Origin: Caulochytrium protostelioides
Taxonomy: Eukaryota; Chytridiomycota; Caulochytriomycetes; Caulochytriales; Caulochytriaceae
DNA length: 36,514 nucleotides
Assembly: GCA_003615045.1 (NCBI GenBank)
Contig: ML014294.1
Location: forward strand, 1 to 36,514
Direction: 5' to 3'
In this document: piece by piece, positions 1 through 9,419 of the stretch
How positions within the stretch are numbered: position 1 is the first letter of the stretch
Layout: every line of letters begins with the position of its first letter
The notes under the pieces: model-generated
The model's input: the letters and a program-made list of their open reading frames with translations, nothing else
Database searches by the model: none
What the model was told of the DNA's origin: nothing
Made by a program: the position numbers and the translations under genes

Positions 1-257
1 CAACATCGCCCCGTTCATCCCCTGACGCTGACGTCTATATAAACCTCGATATTCTTCGCATGTAAATGTACTCACTTCTCGAGGGATCTATGGTCTGTTA
101 CTCACCAGCCCCCAATCCCCTTCAGGACTTGGTATGCCCCTATACCACCTACACTCCCCGCTCCGTTCCCCACCATCGTATTATCAATAACATCATTTCA
201 TCATCGAATCTTCGTCTCCGCCTCGACCCCGACCCCGCTCCCAACACAAAAAATTAT

Positions 258-329
258 AGTCCCATAGTGTAGTGGTTAGCACATGAGACTTTGAATCTCA
301 TGACCCGAGTTCGAATCTCGGTGGGACCT
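258..329 (+). tRNA. tRNA-Gln (anticodon TTG)
   Basis: A 72-nt cloverleaf can be folded by eye. The acceptor stem is 258-264 with 322-328, the D arm 267-282 with GG at 274-275, the anticodon stem TGAGA/TCTCA at 284-288 and 296-300, the loop CTTTGAA at 289-295 with anticodon TTG at 291-293, a 4-nt variable loop, and a T arm CCGAG/CTCGG around TTCGAAT at 305-321. There is no intron and no encoded CCA. The internal A box (TAGTGTAGTGG) and B box (GTTCGAATC) are those of eukaryotic Pol III tRNA genes, and the body resembles fungal tRNA-Gln. The first acceptor pair would be A258 with C328, a mismatch. A TTTT run at 356-359 could end transcription. The anticodon reads CAA glutamine codons. Confidence 0.92.
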
Positions 330-355
330 CGTGCACGCTTCCCGCGAAGGACGCG

Positions 356-359
356 TTTT
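356..359 (+). terminator. Possible Pol III terminator of the tRNA
   Basis: A four-T run lies 27 bases after the tRNA 3' end in otherwise T-poor DNA. Pol III stops at such runs. This is the first candidate downstream; no functional evidence is available. Confidence 0.4.
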
Positions 360-990
360 GGTGCGAAGCGGAAGAGCAACACTCGTGAGTGACGGTCAGA
401 CGTGTGTACAGACCGCCCTGAAGCGACAATCGTGGTCCGCCCTCTGGCGGGGCCTGACGCCCGTTTTGCTTACCACCGCTCACTATGGCCGTCTCGATGG
501 GGAAGGGGCATTCACGGTCGTGGAGGGCTCAGGCAGGCTCGCGAGGGCGGCGCGGCCCGTCGGGTGTGAGAGAAAGCGAGAGTGTGTGTGAGGCGGCGCG
601 TTTCGCCACAGCGACGGCATCGCCGTGCTGTTGCAGGTCGCTGATCGTGGCGGCGGGTGGTCTGGTGGTGCGGACCGCGACCTGGCGGCCGTGTCTCGGC
701 ACCGTCTGCGGCGCGTCGCCTCGTCGCGTGGCAATGGAAGCGGGAGGGGTGGACCCGGGGAGCGCGCGCGACCATGCCTCACGTCCCTCGAGCTGCGGTT
801 GCGCATGAACCGCGTTTGGCCACACGTTCCGCGAACGGAGGGCGCGCCGCCTTGGAAGCGACGTGCGGCGATCGCTGCGCGCTGTCGCCGCCGCCGTCGG
901 GGCTTCCAAGCGGGGTCCATCGATCGGGGCAGGCCGGACATCGCGCTCGCTAACGCTAACGAGGACGCTAACGAGGACGCAGGCTGGTCC

Positions 991-1054
991 CGCCGCCGTC
1001 GCCGCCGCCGTCGCCGCCGCCGTCGCCGCCGCCGCCGTCGCCGCCGCCGCCGCC
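991..1054. repeat. GCC/GTC microsatellite, left arm of an inverted repeat
   Basis: The block is built from GCCGCCGTC and GCCGCCGCCGTC units. Bases 992-1031 are the exact reverse complement of 1232-1271. Confidence 0.85.
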
Positions 1055-1122
1055 CCGCGGCTGTCGGAACACCCCGCTCGCCGCCGCCACGGGCACGGGG
1101 GTCCCTCGCTGGGCCGCCGCAT

Positions 1123-1154
<32 letters not shown>
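1123..1154. repeat. Pure GCC trinucleotide run
   Basis: About ten uninterrupted GCC units lie between the two arms of the GCC/GAC inverted repeat. Confidence 0.85.
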
Positions 1155-1220
1155 GCGCAGGCGGAGGGAAGCCGTGTCGGGGCGGCGGGGCCATGTCAGG
1201 CGCCGCGGCGTCGGGCAGCC

Positions 1221-1274
1221 GACGGCGGCGACGGCGGCGACGGCGGCGGCGACGGCGGCGGCGACGGCGGCGGC
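1221..1274. repeat. GAC/GGC microsatellite, right arm of an inverted repeat
   Basis: The block is built from GACGGCGGC and GACGGCGGCGGC units, the reverse complement of the units at 991-1054. Confidence 0.85.
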
Positions 1275-1647
1275 TGCCTGCAGGACGACAGGGGCCCACG
1301 TGTGACGTCGCCGCGTCGTCCGTTCCGCTGGACCCTCGGCGCGGGCGATGGCGCCACGGCCGCGTGTCGTCATCGGCCTGCGACGGGCATATCAGGACTC
1401 GCAGCGCGGCGACAACGCCCGCGGCGGTCGACCCAGACGACCGTGCGACGTGGCCGCTCGGGCTCCGCAGTGCATCGTCTCCCGCCCCTCGTCCTATCGC
1501 ATCGGGTCCCGACGCCGCTGTTCTGCCGAGTATCACCACCGTCATCATCACCGCCGTCGTCGATACCTCAGGCCTTGGTTTTGTCTTGCCGCCACCGACT
1601 CGTCTGCCCTGGCATCTCGCATTCTCACTTTTCGCTCTTGGCTCAGG

Positions 1648-2798
1648 ATGGCCTGGACCTCCAACACGACCCTCGCCGCCGTCGCCGGCGTGGGCATCGC
1701 CGCCGTCGGCTATGTCGCCTGGTTCGACTACCGCCGGCGCCATGACGCCGGCTTCCGCCGTCAGCTCCGTAAGTGAGCGTCCCTTCATCAAGGCTCTCCG
1801 CTGAGCGGGGTCGTATCGCCGCTCAAGCCGCGGCGTCGTCACCAGCATCGACTCACACCGCTCGATCGAACGGCCTTTCTTTTTTCGATTTGATTTGATT
1901 TGGTCTGCCGCATGCCGCATGGATCACGCTTGTGGTGGGGGTGAACGGCGGGATGTCGTCCGCGCTGACGACCCCCTGCGACGGCATGGCTGGTCATGGA
2001 TGACCCACCTTGGCCCTCGGGTCCGCGACGATCCGCCCGTGTGCAGGCAAGGAGCGTGAGGCCGTCCGCGCAAAGTCGCAGCGCCAGGCCAAGCAGGGCC
2101 CCGGCGTGTCGCCGCTGCTCGGCGATCTGTCGGACGTGCCGCCCGAGCGCCAGCCGACGTCGCCGCAGGAGCACGAGGCGTACTTCATGGAGTTGCTGAG
2201 CACCGGCGAGCGCTTGCTCGGCATGGGCCCGTCGCGCTTCGACGCCGCCGCCGTGTGCTACTTCCGCGCCCTCAAGATCTACCCGGACCCCATGAAGCTC
2301 CTCGAGGTCCTTCAGCAGACGATGCCCGAGCCCGTCATGAACAAGATCCTCATGCTGCTCTCGGAAGACGTCCGCAAGCAGACCCAGGCCCAGGCCCAGG
2401 CCAAGGCGGCCAAGCCCAAGGCCGCCGCTGCTGCTGCTGCCGCGGAGGCCGAGGACAAGACGGCGGAGGCCAAGGCGGAGGCCAAGGCGGAGGCCGAGGC
2501 GGATGCCGAGGTCGCGGCCGAGGCTGCTGCGGTGGTCGAGGCGGTGGCTGAGGCCGTCGCCTCTGCCGAGGCCGCCGAAGCGGCCGTCGAGGAAGCCATC
2601 GAGGAAGCGGCTGAGGTGGCGGCTGCCGAGGAGGCGGCGGAGGAGGCTGCGGACGAGGACGCTGCCGAGTCGGCGGTGCTCGTCGAGGCTACCGAGACGG
2701 TGACGGTGACCGAGGCCGGGACCGAGGGCGGCGCCGTGAAGGCGACGCTCGTCGAGTCGGAGTCGACGGCGACGCTCGTGGTCGAGACCGAGGCGTAG
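1648..2798 (+). CDS. TOM20: TOM20, mitochondrial import receptor subunit
   Basis: Outer-membrane receptor of the TOM complex that binds presequences of mitochondrial precursors. There are two exons, 1648-1768 and 2047-2798, split by a 278-bp intron with donor GTAAGT at 1769 and acceptor CAG ending at 2046. Splicing rebuilds the conserved juxtamembrane stretch LRKEREAVRAKSQRQAKQ across the junction. The product is 290 aa. Residues 8-24 form the N-terminal membrane anchor, followed by the basic linker DYRRRHDAGFRRQLRK. The TPR-like receptor fold covers about residues 60-145 (EYFMELLSTGERLL, then the AAVCYFRALKIYPDP helix and VMNKILMLLSED). The last ~130 residues are an Ala/Glu repeat tail, much longer than the short acidic end usual in fungi. 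It converges with the Apd1/Aim32 gene 174 bp away. Confidence 0.94.
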
Positions 2799-2972
2799 AG
2801 CACCGCGTGTGGCGGAGCTGCGGATGACCTTGCGAGACCGGATCGAATGCGGGTCCTGTCGAATGCGAATATTTAAGATGCGATGCACATGATCTACATG
2901 GGAGGAGAGAACCGAAGCAGCCGAAGCGAAACCACACCGGCAACACAACAAAGACGCAGCGGAGCGACGGGT

Positions 2973-4025
2973 TTACCACTGCATGGGCGAGGCTTGCTGG
3001 TTCATGCGGCCGCGGTAGAGGGTCTGGAAGACCTTGCCCTGCAGCAACGTCTGCTCAATAATGCCTTGGACGCATTCGGGCGTGACGCGGCCGTACCACA
3101 CGCCGTTGAGCGCGTCGATGGTCGAGAAGATGATCAGGTTGCCCGCGAACTTGTGGCCACCGTAGTGCGAGGTGAGGAAGACCTCGACGGAGCCGTCCAG
3201 GTGGTAGCGCGGCAGCTGCCGGCGGAATGTGTCGGCGAGCATGGGCCCAATCACGCCGCAGCGCTTGTCGCGCTTCATGTGCCCGCAGATGCCGATCCAG
3301 AACCGCGGCCGCGGCGTCGTCGCGTCGCGCGCCAGCGGGTCCGTGCCCGTCAGCAGCGCGAGCGGGTGCGTCGGGAACTGCGTGTACGCCACCCCCGCCG
3401 GGATCGCGGCATACTCGCCAATGGCCTTGGCGACCAGCGGGACCTGCGCGGCGTCCAGGTGCGGGAAGTACAGCCGCTCGGGGAAGCACCAGACCTCGAC
3501 GCAGTTGGTGGCGTCGTAGTCGTTCGTCGCGACCGCTGCGGACGGCGACGTGGCGGACGGCGCAGCGGCGGCGGCGGCGGCGCCGGAGGCGGCGGCGTTC
3601 TCGATGCAGTTGATGAAGGTCTTGCGCACGGCGCCGCTGCCCGCGGTGGCGACATCGCCCGAGAGCTCGCCGGCGCTGCTGCCAGCGCTGCTCGGCCGGC
3701 GGCGCGGCGGCGCGGCGTCGACCTTGGCGAACGCTGTCACGAGCACGCGGCCCACGCTGTCGCCGTCGGCTTCCTCGAGATGGCCCGGCCACGCCTTCGC
3801 TTGGCCCCCGCGGAACAGGATGTGGCGTGAGTGCGGCTTGACGCCTGCAGCGTGCATCTCGTCCGGCGGACTGATGGTCTTGAGCATGCCTTTGGAGATC
3901 GAGGCGGCCGGCGCCTCGCACGGCATGAGGCACGCGGCGCACGGGTCGGCGTCCGTCCAGTTTGGCTCGGGCGCCGCCGCGGGCGCCGGGCCGAGCCCGA
4001 GCTTCTCCTTGAGCAGCGAGAACAT
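2973..4025 (-). CDS. Apd1/Aim32-type bis-histidinyl [2Fe-2S] thioredoxin-like ferredoxin (sucrase/ferredoxin-like family)
   Basis: 350 aa. The family (yeast Apd1 and Aim32) carries a [2Fe-2S] cluster held by two Cys and two His in a C-terminal thioredoxin-like ferredoxin domain. Here the ligands are C247 and C256 (CGHMKRDKRC, a C-x8-C pair) and H287 and H291 (SHYGGHKFAGN, H-x3-H), all present. An N-terminal half typical of the family contains DPCAACLMPCEAP and SRHILFRGG. The C-terminal stretch ALNGVWYGRVTPECVQGI is also characteristic. A roughly 35-residue Ala/Ser-rich insert lies between the halves. The start is the first ATG in frame (4025); the frame stays open upstream to 4133 but only from a TTG. 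Yeast Aim32 is mitochondrial and Apd1 cytosolic. The N-terminus MFSLLKEKLGLG is not a clear presequence, so location is open. Its 3' end faces TOM20. Confidence 0.91.
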   Translation of the reverse strand: MFSLLKEKLGLGPAPAAAPEPNWTDADPCAACLMPCEAPAASISKGMLKTISPPDEMHAAGVKPHSRHILFRGGQAKAWPGHLEEADGDSVGRVLVTAFAKVDAAPPRRRPSSAGSSAGELSGDVATAGSGAVRKTFINCIENAAASGAAAAAAAPSATSPSAAVATNDYDATNCVEVWCFPERLYFPHLDAAQVPLVAKAIGEYAAIPAGVAYTQFPTHPLALLTGTDPLARDATTPRPRFWIGICGHMKRDKRCGVIGPMLADTFRRQLPRYHLDGSVEVFLTSHYGGHKFAGNLIIFSTIDALNGVWYGRVTPECVQGIIEQTLLQGKVFQTLYRGRMNQQASPMQW

Positions 4026-6060
4026 GGCGCGCGTCGGAGTCCCACCACGAGTGGGCTGAGCCACACGCGCGTACGAAGATCGGCGACGGCCGGCGCAGGT
4101 CGGAGCCACACACCGCACGCTGCGCAGCGACAAGACGAGCGAGGCGCGCCGGGAGAGGGAGGATGGCGAGGGCAGCGACGGGGAGGGCGATCCGAGGCAG
4201 GACGGTCAAGACCGGCGCGAGCAGATGCGAAAAGGTGTCACGGCCCGTCGTCCCCGTCGTCCCCGTCGTCCTCGCCGATCCCATGCGTCGAGCGCTTCGT
4301 ACTCGCGGGCCGGAAGGGTTCTGCGCCGCGTATCGTCGCTCAAGATAGCGCGGAAGGTGACGAAGGTGCTGATGGACTTGGGCTCATCGGCTTCGCCCAT
4401 CGCAGGCCCCGGCCATCAAGGCGGTGGCGCGCCTCACCCTTCCCCGCCGCTTCGCCACGCGCGCCGCCGCGGCTTCCCCGACGCGCCAGGCCTTAACGAT
4501 GCGCCACGAGGTCAGGACGCCCGTGTGACGGTCCCACGCGTGAACCCGGCGGTCTCCCGCGATCACAGGTCGGAGATGACGGCATGGCGGATCACGGCGC
4601 ATCAGACGATACCGAGCCGAGACCCGATCAGCGCGCAGTATGAGTACGTCCGTTGGTATCCGCCTCTCTGGCTCGGCGAGAAAGAGAGAGCCTTCGCGAG
4701 GTCTTGTCTCGCCTCGTCTCGGTGGCTTCCCACCAAGCCTACGAGGCTTTTGTTTTCTTCCAGAACGATCAGGTATGCGCACGGAAGACATGACGTGGAT
4801 GAGCTCGAAGGGAGATCGATGCTTGAAAAGAGATGAGACCACCGTCGCACTGCGGCGGCTGATGAAGCACCGCGCCTTTTTGTCGCCTTCAAGACAGCGC
4901 GACAGCTCGACGGGACCATTCGTGAGCGCCGCGCCTACAGGAGTAGGCGCAGGGCCCGCAATCGTCGGGGTATAGCAAAGCCGCTGCCGCTTGCCAGAGC
5001 CAGCGCATATCCGATGGTGCGAATGGCCTCGGGCTGGCGCGCCGTCTCCTACCCACGCGGGATGACGAAGACAACGCGGTATAAAAACGGAGCGACGAGG
5101 CGCGGCGCGGCGCCGTGTCTTCCGGGCAGGATGTGCCGTCTGCACGGTGAACGCCGTCGCGAGCGGCGCCAACGACTTGATGAGCGGCGCGTTCGAAGCC
5201 ATCCCACAACGACGGGTGATGTTCCAGACCGTCGCCGATCCGTCGCCCCTCCGTCTGGGTCGTTCGTCTAGGCGGTGTGGGTCGTTCGCACGGGCCGTCG
5301 AAGCCGCCAGCCTCGGCGGCATCACATATCACAGAACAGGTGAGGTCTGGAACCCATCGCCGCCTGACGGCGGTATGGTCATGGTCAGGCGAGAAGCATG
5401 CTATGCGGAAGGCTGCAGCGGCTTGGATGGCGCTCCCCGCGTCATCACATTCACGATCGCCGGCCGTCCCCGCTCGCGTGCCCATGGACCTAACAAACCG
5501 AGGGGCCGCCCGCTGGCGCGCCCGCCGTGGTCCTGCCCACTCGCGGCGGGGTCGATGTTCTGGTGAACGTGGCGGAGGTGCCGCGACACGGCTCAGAGAC
5601 ATCCACTCGCAGACAGAGATGCCGGCTCAATCCGCATCCGAGATCGGCGTTGAACCACCGCCAGCGGCCGTTGGGCAGCCCCAGGCCGCGCCGTGAGGGC
5701 GGCGTGCCCGGGGCTGCTGGGGCGCTGCCGAGCGCGCCGAGGGCGGCCGCCAGTATGGAGGGCGACGCGCCTTCCTCGCGCAGGTTCACCCGGCGCCTCG
5801 TATCCGGCCGGCGCGCCCTCACAACCCATGTGTTGCTCGCGCATGGGTGGCATGGTATCAAGGGCGCTCGCTCCCCCCACGCTGTCCCCGCTATCCCCGC
5901 GGTGCCCCCCACCCCACTTCCCCTCGAACGCCGGGCCGTCGCGCCGGCTTATGCCCACGCGAGGAGGTGACACGAGCGGCGGGGATCGGCATCCAGCGGT
6001 GGTGAGTCCTCACGCACCAGATCGGCGGCGGCGGCGGCCGCGCGTGCGAGGGCAGGCAGG

Positions 6061-6118
6061 CATGTGTGTGTGTGATGGTGTGATGGTGTGATTGCGTGAT
6101 GGGGTGTGTGTGTGTGTC
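6061..6118. repeat. GT-rich simple repeat
   Basis: Runs of GTGTGTGT alternate with GTGATGGT units. This is an imperfect dinucleotide microsatellite in the kinase upstream region. Confidence 0.75.
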
Positions 6119-6518
6119 ATGCCGATCAATAGCGAGACAGAGCATGCGCATGCGGCGCACGGCGTCTCGCGCAACCACGGGCAAACATCCAACCCCTGCG
6201 GAGGCCCAGGCGTATGAGAAAGCACGACGTCACGGCGAGACGGCCGGGAAGGCCAGGGCCCTCTCCGCGCCTTCATCGAACCCGCATGGCGGTCGCAGCG
6301 GACGGGTAGGACGGATCGGCATGACGGTCGCGCACGGGCACAAGGCGGCATACGCCGCGACAGGATCATCAGGATCATCGTCTTCATAGACGCCATTGTA
6401 TGCTCGTCTTTTTTTTAAACGTGCGCGTGAACGTGGACGTGAACCGATCCGTAGCGCATACTTGGATCCGCCATCGGGTCGCAGGCGCGTCGGCTCCTCG
6501 TGTGCTCCTCGATCTGGA

Positions 6519-6586
6519 CGTCGTCGCCGTCGCCGCCGCCGCCGTCGCCGCCGCCGCCGCCGCCACCGCCGCCACCGCTGCTGCCC
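6519..6586. repeat. GCC/GTC trinucleotide tract in the kinase 5' region
   Basis: GCCGTCGCCGCC-type units like those before TOM20 lie about 110-180 bp upstream of the kinase start and probably fall in the promoter or 5' UTR. Confidence 0.75.
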
Positions 6587-6697
6587 ACCCATCCTGATCG
6601 CGACCACTGTGACTGTTCCCAGTCGTGTCGATCGCCCGTCGTTGCCGAGTGCTGCCCCCGCGCTTCCCCACCTTTCCGACCAGGGACCGCCGCCGCG

Positions 6698-9255
6698 ATG
6701 GGTCACTCCTTTTCCAAGCAGACGCCGGGCGACCAGGACGAAGGTAAGCCGTCGTTGAAGGGATGGAACATGTCCGTCATGCTCCAAGGCCCGCACATCG
6801 CCATTCATGTTCAACGATACCTCGATGTTGATGCATCAATCGACTCACTCTCATGCCTCTGGCTTTACGGCGATGCCTATACATCTCGATCATGGTATTG
6901 ACGGGATCGCTACCGATGATGCCATCGCCGAATCGAATGACATGTCAACGATTCCGCTCATCGTCTCTGGATGGTGGTGTTTCATGATGGCCTCTAGTCG
7001 ACCTCAACCGGTTCTCGCTGCGCAAGTGCGTGGGTCGCGGCGCCTTCGGCAAGGTCCGCATCGTCCAGCATAAAGAGTCGCGGATTCAATATGCGCTCAA
7101 ATACATCGACAAGCAGCAGTGCATCCGGCAGCGCGCGGTCGGCAACATCCTGCGCGAGCGCGACATGTTGATCCGCGCCCGCAATCCGTACGTCGTGAAC
7201 CTGCGCTACTCGTTCCAGGACGACACGTCGCTGTTCATGGTGCTCGACCTGATGCTCGGCGGCTCGCTGCTTTTCCAGCTGGACCTCCACGGCGGGTTCG
7301 AGGAAGCCGCGGTTCGCCACATCGCCGCGGAGCTCTTTCTCGCGCTCGACTACCTGCACTCCATCGGCATCGTCCACCGCGACATCAAGCCTGACAACCT
7401 GCTGCTCGACTTAGACGGCCACGTGCACCTCACGGACTTCAATGTCGCCGCCGACTTCCGCCACCGCTGCGTGATGGTCTCGCACAGCGGCACCGCGTCC
7501 TACATGGCGCCGGAGATCTGGACGGGCAAGGGCTACACGTGGACCTGTGATCTGTGGAGTCTCGGCATGATCCTCTATGAGTTCACCTACGGCCGCCTGC
7601 CGTTCCGCCGACGCAAGCGCTCAGACCTGATGCACGACGTCTTCTATGCGCCAATCGTCTACCACGAGCGCAACCTCATCAAGCGGTGGCCCGTCAACGT
7701 CCAGAGCGACGGCATCGCTCTCATCCAGTCGCTGCTCGAGCGCGATTTTACCAAGCGGTTCGGCTGCTCCGCGCCGTACCTCAAGGCCGTCAAGCAGCAC
7801 CCGTGGTTCAAGGACATGGACTGGGAGGGGCTGCAGCACAAACGCATCCCCGGCGTCTTCAAGCCCGACCGCAACAAGGTCAACTTCGACGGCACGTTCG
7901 ACCTCGAGGACCAGCTCTTTGCCGACAAGCCGCTCGCCTACAAGCCGCGCAAGAACAAGCCGAAGCCCGCGTCGGCGCTCTCGCCGGCGGCCGCCGACGC
8001 CGCCAAGCAAGCCGGTGGCGCCTCCCCCAACAGCAGCAGCGCCACGAGCCGGCCCGACCGCCCCCGGACGGCGCCCGAGCTGAAGCAGCAGCAGCAGCAG
8101 CAGCTGCGCGCCGCCTCATCGATGGCCGGCATCCTTCAGTCCACCATGACGCTCAACCTGCGCCCCGAGGCGACGACAGCCAACGAAGCCACGACGACGA
8201 CGACGCCCGCGGCGAATGCCGCGAAAGTCGACGGCGCCCATGCGGCCGAGAGCGGTGCCGTGGCGCCGTCGGCCTCGGCGTCCAATGCGGCGGTGCCCGC
8301 GTCGGCCACGGCCTCGACGCCGCCACCGGTGCCGCCCAAGTCCGGGGTGCTCTCGGATCCCGCCGTGATCGCGGCCAAGGCCCGGGCTGAGCAGCTGCTG
8401 GCGGCCGAGTCCGACAAACGCCGGCCGGCCAAGAAGCTGACGCCCGAGATGGTCGAGGCAGACATGGCGCGCATGGAGACCGACTTCCTGACGTATGACT
8501 TCTCGAAGCTCATGGCGCCGCAGGAAATGGAAACCTACCTAGCCTCGGTGCAGGTCATGTCCAAGCCCCACCTCGGCCGCCGCAAGGGGCCGATCTACCG
8601 GCCGCTTGTGCGCACCGGAAGCCTCTCGGCGCAAGCGCAGGCCAGCGGCGCCTCGCCCTCTGAGTCCCATCCGCCGCGCTCGGCGCCGCTCTCCAACTCG
8701 CAGGCCGTCGACGACTCGACGCCGGGGCCCAGCTCCGCCACGGCGCACGCCCAGCCCTCGCCGCTCGAGTTCGCCTGCGTCTCCCCGACGATCCCGGAAG
8801 AACCCGCCTCCGAACGATTATCCGAGGCGCGCTCGCCGACGCCGCCCAACGCCGCCGCCGCCGCCTCGGCCGCCGCCGCCGCCGTCGCCGCGTCGTCGTC
8901 GCCGCCGCCGCTGCCCGACTACCGCACGGCCAACCTCAAGTTCCTGCTCGCGCACTACGCGCGGAACAACTACACGACGACGGTGGACCCGCTGCCGCTC
9001 GCGACGCAGAGCCAGCTCCCGCGGCCGCCGACGACGCCCGGGCCGACGGGCGTTGCGGCTGCCGCGGCCGCGCTCGCGGGGAGCGTCGTGGATCTGAGCG
9101 GGCAGGTGCGGCTGCGCAAGCCGCCGCCCGTGCCCATGGGGGCCGCCAGCGCCGTGGCGCTGCCGACGCCCGCGCTGCAGGCCTCGGGCGCCGTGCCGGG
9201 CGCCGACGCGAGCGCGTCGGCCCTCAAGCAGGCGTCGGATGTGGAGGCCAAGTAA
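6698..9255 (+). CDS. YANK/STK32-type AGC-group serine/threonine kinase, N-myristoylated
   Basis: Two exons, 6698-6743 and 6998-9255, with a 254-bp intron (donor GTAAGC, acceptor CTCTAG). The short first exon encodes MGHSFSKQTPGDQDE, a good N-myristoylation signal (Gly2, Ser6), as in animal STK32. Product 767 aa. Kinase domain about residues 21-288: Gly loop GRGAFG at 28-33, K50 in ALKYIDK, HRDIKPDN with catalytic D144, DFN at 162-164 in place of DFG, and APE at 186-188. DFN is the YANK hallmark and keeps the metal-binding Asp, so activity is expected. A YANK C-terminal extension follows (PDRNKVNFDGTFDLED, about 294-309; METDFLTYDFSK, about 508-519). The rest is an Ala/Pro/Ser-rich, probably disordered tail. 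Membrane-associated signalling is likely; substrates are unknown. It converges with the protease gene 164 bp away. Confidence 0.94.
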
Positions 9256-9419
9256 GTTGAGGCTCCGGCGACGGGCGCCGCCGTGAAATGGGTCCTTCGC
9301 CTTCGTCTTATCGCTCTTATCGCTCTTATCTTATCGCTCGCTTCACGGGCTCGTATACTCATCATATCACGTTCGTCGAATGGACGGGAATCATCGGATA
9401 AATTGTCGCGGGCGAACGA
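9256..9419. other. Convergent 3' junction of kinase and protease genes
   Basis: The short spacer contains CGCTCTTAT repeats (9306-9345) and is less GC-rich than its surroundings. It probably holds both 3' ends; no AATAAA is seen. Confidence 0.45.

Larger units (their letters stand above)
330..1647. other. Gene-free GC-rich region upstream of TOM20
   Basis: No convincing gene is seen between the tRNA and TOM20. Long open frames on both strands here are produced by GCC/GTC repeats and give only Arg, Ala or Pro runs. Contents: CTAACGAGGACG-like short repeats near 950-980, three trinucleotide-rich blocks (991-1054, 1123-1154, 1221-1274), and at 1297-1310 a CACGTG box followed by TGACGTCG. The segment before the TOM20 start (about 1480-1647) is relatively pyrimidine-rich and is the likely core promoter and 5' UTR. 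Confidence 0.6.
4026..6697. other. Long intergenic region with no identified gene
   Basis: This 2.7-kb stretch separates the divergent Apd1/Aim32 and kinase genes and is the longest gap in the window. No frame matches a family I know. It holds a CGTCGTCCC triplication (4243-4270), an 8-4-8 perfect hairpin (4931-4950), a TATAAAA box on the plus strand near 5081, a GT-rich tract (6061-6118), and a T-run followed by AAAC at about 6408-6420 that may lie in the kinase promoter. A minus-strand frame from an ATG at 5202 has coding-like codon use at its beginning (MASNAPLIKSLAPLATAF) but soon becomes Arg-rich. I treat it as unproven. Confidence 0.5.

Noticed and set aside
483-1804. Several long plus- and minus-strand frames before TOM20
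   Set aside because: All run through trinucleotide repeats, give homopolymer peptides in every frame, and have no family motifs.
529-1920. 463-residue open frame on the minus strand
   Set aside because: It is made of Arg, Gly and Ala runs from GCC/GTC repeats and overlaps the clear TOM20 first exon on the other strand.
2883-3830. 315-residue plus-strand frame opposite the Apd1/Aim32 gene
   Set aside because: Antisense shadow; the minus strand carries intact [2Fe-2S] ligand motifs.
4026-4133. Presequence-like extension of the Apd1/Aim32 protein
   Set aside because: The frame upstream contains no ATG and begins at a TTG, so it is probably 5' UTR; an upstream exon cannot be excluded.
5187-5198. 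Possible tRNA B box (GTTCGAAGC) in the 4026-6697 gap
   Set aside because: No acceptor, D or anticodon stem can be drawn around it.
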